From: Arbacia lixula | Lineage: Eukaryota > Echinodermata > Echinoidea > Arbacioida > Arbaciidae | Length of the DNA: 64,000 nucleotides | Direction: 5' to 3' | Assembly: GCA_963669155.1 (NCBI GenBank) | Contig: OZ022586.1 | Location: 4,451,833-4,515,832, forward strand | Shown here: positions 1-9,360 of the stretch, piece after piece | How the letters are laid out: each line of letters starts with the position of its first letter | Numbering within the stretch: the first letter of the stretch is position 1 | Position numbers and translations under genes: made by a program | Notes under the pieces: generated by a model | Databases searched by the model: none | Seen by the model: the letters and a program-made list of their open reading frames with translations, nothing else | What the model was told of the DNA's origin: nothing

Positions 1-166
1 GAGTAACAGTAGAAGTAGCAGAAGTAGTAGTAGTAGTAATAGTAGTAGTAGAAGTACTCGTAGTAGTACTAGTAGTAAAAGTCATAATAGTAGTAGCATT
101 AGTAGTGATAGTAGTAGTAGTAGTAATAGTAGTTGCAGTAGTAGTAATAGTAGTAGTAGTAATAGC

Positions 167-240
<74 letters not shown>

Positions 241-299
241 CAGTAGTAGTGGTAGTAGCAGTAGAAGTAGTAGTAGTATTACTAGTAGTAGTAGTAGTG
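1..299. repeat. (AGT)n trinucleotide microsatellite
   Basis: Near-continuous AGT/TAG triplets with scattered single-base changes fill this stretch. Long apparent ORFs on both strands are only poly-Val or poly-Leu readings of the array. It continues after the mobile element at 300-864, so one array appears to be split by that element. Confidence 0.95.
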
Positions 300-864
300 G
301 TAAGCAAATAATCAACGTTGGCGAAGGTGATGGGACGAACTATCACTTCCGAGGCGATCTGGATGTAGCTATCTTTCCGAAGCGCAGCTGAGGAAAGATA
401 GCGAATACATTCACATCGCCGAGGAAGTGATGGTTCGTCTCATTGCCTGAAACCAAAAGTTGATTATTTGCTTTATTTACCACATCTGAAACCAACTATC
501 TACACTAAAAATGACAATTTGACGTACAAAAGTAATGTTTTCTTCTCTACCTAGCCCCGAGCCGCTGCCATGGGGAACACGCGTTAGGACGCGCGTTAGG
601 ACGCGCGTTAGGACTCGTCAGTAGGAGCTACTCTTAGTCAATTGATAGTCCGAGTGTAACGCACTTTGATTTCGCGCGTACTCAAAATATTGATCACGCG
701 TTAGGACTGTGAGAAGGGAAGAGATCAGCGAAACCATAAAGTACTATCACCTAGAGTGTAACGAACTTTTCTACTCAGGTGATCAGATAGGCAAAACTAC
801 GCTTCATCACCTGATCAACTCTCGACCAATCCTATAGCAACATTCTTAGCATGTGGAATATAAT
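300..864 (+). mobile_element. Compound foldback element, copy 1 (internally deleted)
   Basis: It begins GTAAGCAAATAATCAAC and ends GGAATATAAT, as do the copies at 24,767-25,680 (inverted) and 57,944-58,812. Bases 304-471 form a foldback whose arms both end in the GCAAATAATCAAC sequence. The outer right part (about 625-864) matches the other copies, including the segment with AGAGTGTAACGAACTTTT. The middle is much shorter than in the roughly 870-914 bp full copies, and a GGACGCGCGTTA motif is repeated near 586-612. No coding capacity is seen, so it is non-autonomous. It sits inside a TAG-triplet array. Confidence 0.75.
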
Positions 865-1003
865 AGTAGATAGAGTAGTAGTAGTAGTAGTCGTCGTAGT
901 CGTCGTAGTAATAGTAGTAAATGTAGTAGTAGTAGTAGTAGTAGTAGTAGCAGTAGTACAGTAGGAGAAGCAGGAGCAGGAGCAGGAGTAGTAGTAGTAG
1001 TAC
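865..1003. repeat. (TAG)n microsatellite, continuation
   Basis: TAG/AGT triplets resume immediately after the mobile element, with interspersed CGT and AGG triplets. This is consistent with the element having landed in a pre-existing array. Confidence 0.9.
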
Positions 1004-1009
1004 AATACG

Positions 1010-1314
1010 AACCTCCTCCATCCTTTCTCCCTGCCGTTCATCGCGTATTTCACCCCTGCCACCCCGATCCCTTCAGTGGCTGATTTGGTCACGACACCTA
1101 GCCACGAGACTCGATCACGATAGTTCGATTCCCCCAGCTCGGTCTGATGAAAATACCCTCCGTCGAGGTCTTTAGGTTTGATGATCACCCCAGAATCAGT
1201 GCGCGACTGCCTCTCCATCGGACCCTTGAACAGTGTGTTCACCCGGACTGTTGGCGGGGAGGTCTCCGTCTCTCGCCGCTGGATTCGCGATGGATCTTTG
1301 CGCTTTTCGAACAT
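1010..1314 (-). CDS. Unrecognised GC-rich open frame, possible exon
   Basis: An ATG at 1314 (minus strand) opens about 100 codons of normal-looking composition, beginning MFEKRKDPSRIQRRETE, before the frame runs into the triplet repeat and becomes meaningless. GC content is clearly higher than in the flanks. I recognise no domain and no convincing splice donor. It could be a first exon of a gene running off the left edge, a remnant of an old gene, or chance. Confidence 0.2.
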
Positions 1315-1335
1315 TGCAAAAGTCTCTCGAAATGA

Positions 1336-2193
1336 AAATCCAGGAGATATTCCCTGACTTTCCCGTCGGTGTTTAAAAACTGAACTCCTTACGAATCACG
1401 GTCGAAGGATGGAACCGTCGATGTCGTACGAAGAAGCCAACAGAGAATGTGTGTGATACAAAGAGTGTTCTAGAATTCCTGAAAAGTGAATTAGGTAGGT
1501 GCATGCTCGACACCGAAACTTAAAATAATTATAAATGAACAACTAGCAAGATGTCGCAGTATTTTCATCTCACAAGCGTCTTGGAGGGTTCGATCAATAA
1601 ATGGCTTGTTAGGATTCCTGACTAACATGGCTTAATCAATGTATGCTCCAATCTGGAGGAAAGGGTTGCGTCACTTAGAGGACAAATATTTGCGCACTTT
1701 GTGAGTGTAAGATAGAACGTTCACACTGTAAGCATTGCATGTTGCTTCCGCTTTCCGTCTTGGTTATAGGCTGTTAATTGAGTCTGCTTATTTCTCATAA
1801 GTACGACTGGGCCCCTAGACTACTACTCGCTTTCCATATTGTGTGAGTAAGTAAGGAGGATGAACAGATGTTTAGTGTATGTGTACAGATTTAGTTGTGC
1901 TAGGATTCCTTGTTGTATTAGTGCCTGCACACTCGAATAGCATCCTCACCTCCCAGACGCTTGAACAAAGGCTACGCTTTATCTATGATAATCAGGCGAT
2001 CGTATGAACTCTAAAGGTAGACAGGTAGATAATGTGAACGATCTTAAATAAGTGGCATTACAGCAAACGGTAGCCGAAAACTGGATGAGTGTGAACGCGC
2101 CCTAATAGGCAAATTGAAAAGGTATCGAGGTATTGTCAAGTTAATATTCATTATAGAATGGCTTCAAATGATATTAGCACGTCGTTAGTGAGA

Positions 2194-2239
<46 letters not shown>

Positions 2240-3195
2240 ATGGAGGAAGGGGTGGCTATAACTGTGCAGGTGGGTGTGAGTGTACGTGTGTGTCTGGCCT
2301 ATACCATGAATACGCAGAATGTGTGTGAAAGCGCCACTTTCAAGAAAAAACAAAGAAAATACGTTAATGTCCGTTGATCAACAGTTTTCCAGCAAGTACT
2401 TAACGTTAACGTGCCTAGACGTACACGAATAGGTTTCTCAATATTCAATTTACACGTCCTATAGATCATACAGACCCTCCCCATTCCCCCTCCCCCTTCC
2501 ACCCCCACCCCACCCCTTGGCCTTGCCCTCAATCATGTAAATTACTCGGTGACGTACTTACTCAGTGACGGATTCATAAGAGTCAACGTGAAAAGACAGG
2601 CAGTCCATCATGTCTATGCCAATTAGCTATTGTGTATCGATGTGAAAGACAATGGTCGCATGATGGCTTTGTGAATCTTTAATTAAGTAATAGCTTATGA
2701 GACTCAATTTTAATAGCGTCAACGTAATGTTTGCCCCTGTGTTACAGTCGAGTGCTCTACGGTTTGAATCCTAGGTGGCAATGAAGCAATGCCGTGCCAT
2801 TTCTTGTACATTGTGACTCGACATTGGGCCCGGCTCCAAGTCACGACATGACTTCAAGTCACAACATCGCTCAAATCGGTTTTGAGCAAGATTGACTATC
2901 ATAGGCCCACCTGTCATGCCTGTGTCGGGGGAAACTTGCATCGAAACTCATCGATTCAAATTTTTTAATAAATCGTACGAACCTAAAAGAATGTACGAAG
3001 GCGTACCGTGCTTATTAGTGAAATGAAATTACATTTAAACCTAGTATGCAAAGCCGTACAAAATAAAGTTGTATTTTATGATCAGTTTACAATTAATCAA
3101 TTATCAGCGGAAAAGGGTGGGTGAGAAATAATTGTTTATAGATTTTCGACGAATATTATTCTTGTCATTTTAGGCGAACCAACTTCTCGTAAAGT
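1336..3195. other. Gene-free stretch, mostly unique AT-rich sequence
   Basis: No credible coding exon is seen on either strand. It holds a (GA)n run at 2199-2237 and a short box-B-like GGTTTGAATCC near 2762 that could belong to a decayed tRNA-derived SINE. Confidence 0.6.
2199..2237. repeat. (GA)n microsatellite
   Basis: About 19 uninterrupted GA dinucleotides. Confidence 0.95.
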
Positions 3196-3311
3196 GAAAA
3201 AGCATGAAAGGAAAAAACTTTCATGGATTTTCATCAAACCTTCACTAATACGTGCATTTCATGTTTCTGCGTATATTCAAAACAACTCAATTTTAAAGTG
3301 GACTATCCCTT
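3196..3311. mobile_element. Single arm of the TTAAAGGGATAG MITE family
   Basis: The stretch with TTTCATCAAACCTTCACTAAT, then GTGGACTATCCCTTC, matches the right arm of the full MITEs at 29,288, 40,735, 45,912 and 53,990. The left arm is absent, so this is a truncated, old copy. Confidence 0.6.
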
Positions 3312-3599
3312 CAATGACAACTACAGACGAAGGCTGAAAGGACGGTGGTCATATTGGCAATCGTTGTTGTGATACTCAATGTTCTGTGACCACCGCGTCT
3401 ATTGTTACTCTAATGGGTTACATCACATTTTGCGACATGCTAATTAAAAAGCTTTTAGTACCTCAATTATCGTAATTGACTACAGCAACACACACCAATC
3501 AGACTGGTATCAATTAAGCTGGCAGCGTGTCGATAGTTTTGTGCCATCCGACACTGTTTTGTAAACTTCACTGTAAGGGGCGCCGTGGGGGAATGGGGA

Positions 3600-4130
3600 G
3601 TGTATCATGTGCTTACTGTTAGATTTTCGGGCTCCGTAAACCCTTCATGTTTAACCGCAGTAACCAAATAGATGTGGCTTAATTGCGCCCTCTGAGAAAT
3701 TTGAAGCTTATTTACACCCTGTCGTCTATTGTCCGTACAGCAGATTGTGCATAGATCGCGCTGTTCAGTATCTGAGTGGAGAAAAGCCAACCCGCAAATA
3801 ATGGTACCGGTAGAAGGAGTTAACCTTCAGATACGTTCGAGTTCAGTAAAAAAAAAAAAGGGGGGGATAAGATGATTTTAGTGTCATTGTGTATCCATCA
3901 TGCATCTTTAAAGACGGGCGTTCCATTTACAAGAGTCATGAAACTCGGGAGAAATCAGCATGATACCCCAACGTGTGAAATCTCACAGTCATTGCTTCAC
4001 GAACATTGTCAGGAAAAGTGGAAAACTATCCTCGTTTACGTTTGAACCACAGCGAGAACAGTCTACAGTCATAATTGTCCCCCTCCCATTAATCACGCAC
4101 TGTGGTGTGGACTATGGCGCACAGCGGTCT
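3600..4130. repeat. Dispersed repeat shared with 14.4, 45.1 and 53.5 kb
   Basis: Bases 3615-3800 resemble 45,080-45,240 plus 45,638-45,680 (shared words: GGAGAAAAGCCA, CTTAATTGC). Bases 3930-4110 resemble 14,390-14,530 and 53,520-53,570 (shared words: GTCATGAAACT, TTGTTTACGTTTGAA). Similarity is diverged but co-linear, so this is one old interspersed repeat family of unknown class. Confidence 0.5.
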
Positions 4131-4648
4131 CCGGTCTCGATGCTATAGAGTACCGACGTGGTGTCGTCATATGAGCACGTTGTCAAGACAATTGGCTCTA
4201 AACAAACTCATTCCAGCGAGAGGTTTAGTGGTCCGATATTGTATATCGGGCTAGTGTCGGGCATTTCCAATTACAGCCCCCCCCCCCCCCCATGTGATCA
4301 CCGCTACTTGCTCTACCCGTATTGTTATGTTGGCTTGACAATACTGCTCAAATGACGTCACACTTCGGTACTCTATAGGCTCTGGACGACGCGCCCAAAA
4401 CCTCCTCAATATCTAGTGATCGGTATAATTTCGCCATAAGTCAGTTCACAGTTCTATTATTGGGATGGAAGTATTAATACAGTCATTCCTTCCATTCTCC
4501 GTGTTTTACACCATTTAATTCATGACCTGTAAAAGGGACATTCGTTTAAATTACCAGTTAAAGTACTGCGCCTCATGGTTTGTGCGAAGAACATTGTGCA
4601 GAAAGCGATACGGGCATGCATTGTAGTTATGACATCCGTCGGCAGGCA

Positions 4649-4682
4649 CCACTGATCCCTACACTAGTGTAGAGGTCAGTGG
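4649..4682. repeat. Short palindrome, also present at 33.97 kb
   Basis: CCACTGATCCCTACACTAG pairs with its downstream complement ending GGTCAGTGG, a near-perfect hairpin. A related palindrome at about 33,975-34,016 keeps the CCACTGATC...GATCAGTGG outer arms and lies at the edge of the TIR element starting there. Confidence 0.6.
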
Positions 4683-6289
4683 CAGGCACAGAATCAAAGC
4701 GAGTTCATATTTGCAATGTGCGCATGAGCAGTTTATTACTGGTACGAAAGACCTCGATCGGGCCAATTGCACCACTCTTATGGAAATTCCATAGATAGTA
4801 GGCCACGTTTATACCCATTATAATTCGTAGATAATGGTCGTTTGGGTCGGGGTTGATATAAAATGGTATTGTTGCAGATTTGAAGTATTCACTAGTGCTT
4901 TTATCGAAATTATCCTCACCTTCCGGGCTCAAAACAGACAAACGTATCAGATGATTAATTCAGAAAACATAAATGACCACTATGCGTCGCACCTGTTACT
5001 CAGCAAGTAACAGTGTCATTAAAATGCATGATACTTCTGGCAGAAAATAATGTGTGGGTTGATATGATCACGGGATGCACAATGACCATTGTTGTGCTTT
5101 GAATTGATTATCTGATACACACAAATTTGAAGCTCAAAATTTTTCCAACAGTGGAAATCTCTTTTGATATTCACATGATTACCTCGAGAAAGGTAATCTA
5201 TGAAATGTCACAAACACTACATCTCAAACAAGTGGCCTCCCTTGACCTCATGATGTATCAATTTCAGTTTGATACAGATCGTAACTTATTTTTTATTATT
5301 TTCAAATGTGTCAAAATTTTTATTTAATACCTAGGATAAAATATGTGGTCTAGCTCCCTTTCCCTCCCTCCCTCTTTTCCCTGTTTAATTTCCCATGAAT
5401 GCACAAACACACACACGCACACACACATACATACGTGACTAGTTTAATATGATTCTAGACTGGGAACTTTAAAGAAAGGTGGTGAAGAAATTTGTTGACG
5501 TTGTCTTGATTTTGTTTTAAGCCTTTTCATCAACTCATTTAGATTCTGGAATACGAAGTGAAGGGTCGTTTGGGTGGGGGATAAAGAAAATGGTATTTTT
5601 CAAAGTTGGAGTATTCGCTAGTGCCTTTTTGGAGATTATCTGCATCTTCTGGGTTAACAACATGCGAAAATGTCAACAAACAATTTTACAGATTTCGGGA
5701 AATGGAAGATAATATCATATCAGAACTTCACTGGTCTTTTCTTGTAAGGGAAGGGGGGATCGGGACGGGGGAGGCAATCTGCGCCACAATCCCCCCCCCC
5801 CCCCCCTCCCCCTCTCCAAAAAAATACAAATGGCATCGTCACAAATACTAGTACACAATCGTCTAAATGAAAAAGAAACCAACACAAAATACAGAATCAG
5901 CAAATTTGTATCCTCTTGCTTAGATATCATGTTAAGTAATCATCAATCATATCTGTTTCATTTTGATTTACTGAAATCAAATATTTGATTACATGATGAG
6001 ATATAAATTTCAATTAAAATATACAAATCAGCGTGTCAGACAAACAAGAAATACACACAAATAATGAACAGTATATTTAATACGCTGAAACAGAGTTTTT
6101 ATTAATGTGCCTAACTGTTGCACAAATATCCGATTATAAATCCATTTGACATAATGTTACACACAGTAAAATTACACAAAGTCTCTTACAAACCTTTTAC
6201 GAAATTCACTCTATTTCAAGTTTATTTCGCAAAAAATATATATATATAAATTATTAAAATGACAATAAAATGAGGGGATAACTGAGAAA

Positions 6290-6420
6290 GTGCAGGCACC
6301 TGCGTAGCATATTTATTCTATGTTATTAGTGTTATTTACCCAGGGTAGCCCCTTCAGTGGTTGAACACTGTTGTACCAGGGGGCCCTGCTGTGACATATA
6401 ACACAACATGGTTGACATAT
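6290..6420 (-). mobile_element. Retroposon-like 3' tail fragment
   Basis: Read on the minus strand, CCTGGTACAACAGTGTTCAAC followed by CACTGAAGGGGC matches the segment at 12,985-13,050 on the plus strand, which ends in an (AATA)n tail. A shared 3' end with a short tandem tail is typical of non-LTR retroposons; no reverse-transcriptase coding is visible here. Confidence 0.45.
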
Positions 6421-7019
6421 ATACAAACAAATAACATACATAGTTCATTGACAAATAAACACTATTTTAGAATTTGCATAACATCTGTGGACAATAACAG
6501 TTGACAAAATATCCCAAAACATACAAGATACAAACATGAGGGGGGGGGGGACAATATAATTGAATTACGTGTGAATTCTAATAATATGATAAGAGTAGAG
6601 ATATCGTACGAGATCAGCAAAAAACAATAATGACATTTTGTACTTTCATCGTTATTTGTAATACTGTGTATAATTGCATAGCACCTTTTGATTATATACA
6701 TGTCACACATAATAGTCTTAGTTCCTGTTTGTTTTACTTAAGCTGTCATCAAAACATACATAAGGTCTATAGCAAATTGCTCCACTGAAGGTGTCAACTA
6801 CAGTCCAGTACACTCAAAAGAAGAAGAAAGACAACGAACAGCCGTCTTACTTCTCGGCAACGCCACCGTGCATATGTGTATTCACAAGCTGCAAATTAAT
6901 ATAACAATCACAATTTAAAACAGCTACAAACACACACTTACAAATACAATTCAAAGTTACAAATTATGTGTACTCACAAGCTGAAAATCAATATAACAGT
7001 AACAAATACTTAACGAAGT

Positions 7020-7085
7020 AATTTTAGGCATACACCAAGTAGTAAGGCTAGCGTGCTCAATCCTGTAAATGAATGAAAAAACAAA
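7020..7085. repeat. Single arm of the foldback family seen at 60.2 kb
   Basis: TTTTAGGCATACACCAAGTA followed by GTAAGGCTAGCGTGCTC and CCTGTAAATGAATGAAAAA matches the left arm of the inverted repeat at 60,216-60,377. Confidence 0.6.
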
Positions 7086-8057
7086 TACATAATTACAAAT
7101 CAAAGTTACAAATAATGTAAATGACCATATCAACTACAGGAAATGATAAAAAGAAAAACCGTTAACATATACATGAGAGGAATATTTCAACAACATTCTT
7201 TATATCATACATTTGGTTCGTTTACATTTTGTGCCCTCAATGCCAACTCACATTTGTACTTCACGTCTGTACGAAATATAAAAATGTGACAATTCATGTT
7301 TAAATCATCTTCGTATTTAGATAGTGGAGCATGTCGGTTCGATAGACTATTGGTGTATTTGTTTGGGTTGTCTGTACTATTCGCAACCCACATCAGACAA
7401 ACATTTTTTGTAACAAACATCTTTGTTTCTTTACAAACATCTTTGTTATAATTTAAAGTCATACGCAATTCGGCCCGCGACATTTCACTAGTTTGTATTG
7501 TTTTTATTCGCATAGACCATAATCAATCCAATATTTCAAGTAAGTAGGTGATGTGATCGCGGCTTGAGGGCGAGTTCAACCATTTGTAAGGATTTGCAAC
7601 CATGTACTAACGTAATTTTCTGTTATTTGTCGTAGGTATATACATACAGCATATCACATAGCAATACAAGGCTAGAGGTTTCAGACGACCCGCCCAAAAC
7701 CCTAGCTGGGTATATAGTATAGTAATTTAACTAGCCCTACACTTATTTCTACACCACCATCCGGACATAGTTTCAGCCAGCATGGCCAGGGACAAAAACC
7801 GATGCGGCAATTCTAACGCTGTCTTGCTAAAAATAAATTTTAAGCAATGGTCTGTCCAGTTTTACTGAAACGATATTTCGTCCTCAATATTGTTAATAAC
7901 TTTAAATCTGATCTTGGGAAAGTGTGTGTGTGGGGGGGGGGGCATGCAGATGCTTGTTTTAGAGTATAAAGATGGTTATTACCAGATTAATGTATTTTTG
8001 TTTTATGTTTTCTTTTCCAGAATTACAATAAAAGCAGAAAAAAGAACCTATGCGGTA

Positions 8058-8339
8058 CTACACATCTTGAGCCGATGTCGTTTTCATTCGTGAGTCAGCA
8101 ATCTGGGTGCGTACTCGAATGCCCGAAAAGATTAACGACATCGAAGTATAAAGAGGATCCAGGACAAGTCGAATGCAAGCGGAATAATTCATGCCGATGA
8201 TACGAAGCCATACGAAGAATAGCTTGACCAATGGCTGACTGAACCAGACGATCATGATGTGGGACAAACCGAAGATGAGGCCCCATCCGAAGGAGAGGAG
8301 AGGGCCAATGAACAGGTCTAATAGAGCGTAGAATATGAA
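8058..8339 (-). CDS. Caveolin-like gene, last coding exon (intramembrane hairpin and C-terminus)
   Basis: 93 codons and a TAG stop follow the acceptor CACTGCACAG. FIFYALLDLFIGPLLSFGWG starts the membrane hairpin, and YSACIRLVLDPLYTS then IFSGIRV match the caveolin C-terminal segment (for example YSLCIRTFCNPLF in CAV3). The upstream extension of this frame through the CT tract is repeat, not protein. The cysteine here is one candidate palmitoylation site; vertebrate caveolins have up to three. Confidence 0.88.
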   Translation of the reverse strand, partial: FIFYALLDLFIGPLLSFGWGLIFGLSHIMIVWFSQPLVKLFFVWLRIIGMNYSACIRLVLDPLYTSMSLIFSGIRVRTQIADSRMKTTSAQDV

Positions 8340-8472
8340 CTGTGCAGTGAGAAAGAGAAAGAGAGAGAGGGGGGAGAGAGGGGGGAGAGGAAGAGAGAGG
8401 GAGAGAGAAAGAGAGGAAGAGATGGGGGAGAGAGAGAGTGGGGGGGGGAGAAGGAGGGAGAGAGGGGAGAGG

Positions 8473-8514
<42 letters not shown>

Positions 8515-8537
8515 AGGGGGAGGAGAGAGGGAGAAAG

Positions 8538-8583
<46 letters not shown>

Positions 8584-9103
8584 AAGAGGGCGGAGAGATA
8601 GAGAGAGAGGGCGGGGATAGAGGAAGAGGCAGAGAGAGGGAGATAGGAGAAGAGAGAGGGTGAGGGGGGAGGGGAGAGAGAGGGAGAGGGAGGGGGGATA
8701 TAGAGGGATAGAATTGATTGGGGGAGAGGGAGACAGACGGGGAAGAGAGGGAGAAAGAGAGAGTGCGGGGGAAGAGGGGAGAGAGAAGGAAATAGGGAGA
8801 AAGAGCGAGGGGAGAGATATGTAAACAATGGTAATCACTTTCTATCACTTCTTAAATAATGATAACCTATAATTTGTCTAAATATTCAGTTAACAGCCGC
8901 GTCTCATAGCCTTTGTGCAAATTTGTTTATAATGGCGTAGGTAAGATAAGGTATGAAATTGTAGGTACAGATGACAGGTCAAAAAATTTAAATGAAAAGC
9001 ACATTAATAACGGGCAAATCGACGCTGAAGCAGAGCAGAGCTGAAGCAGAGCTGAAGCAGAGCATTTTTTTTAATGGATATATCTTTCCCCTCTTCCCCC
9101 GCC

Positions 9104-9161
<58 letters not shown>

Positions 9162-9262
9162 CCCTATCTCTCTCCCCTATCTCTCTCCCCTCTCCCTCAC
9201 CCCCTCTCTCCTCCGCTCTACATCTCTCTCTCCCTACCCCCCTCTCTCCCTACCCCCCCTTA

Positions 9263-9360
<98 letters not shown>

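Larger units (their letters stand above)
4700..8057. other. Gene-free AT-rich stretch with repeat fragments
   Basis: No supported coding exon. Bases 4845-4935 and 5565-5665 are diverged copies of one sequence (both contain ATGGTATT and AGTATTC followed by CTAGTGC). A (CA)n patch lies at 5406-5428 and C or G runs at 5790, 6540 and 7931. The stretch just before 8058 should hold the 3' UTR of the minus-strand caveolin gene, but I see no close AATAAA on that strand. Confidence 0.5.

Noticed and set aside
2700..2800. Possible tRNA gene (GGTTTGAATCC B-box-like word)
   Set aside because: No acceptor-stem pairing or anticodon arm could be folded around it; at most a SINE relic.
8058..8848. Long Ser/Leu/Pro-rich ORFs on the minus strand
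   Set aside because: Everything upstream of 8,339 in these frames is the CT tract read as codons; only the part after the acceptor is caveolin.
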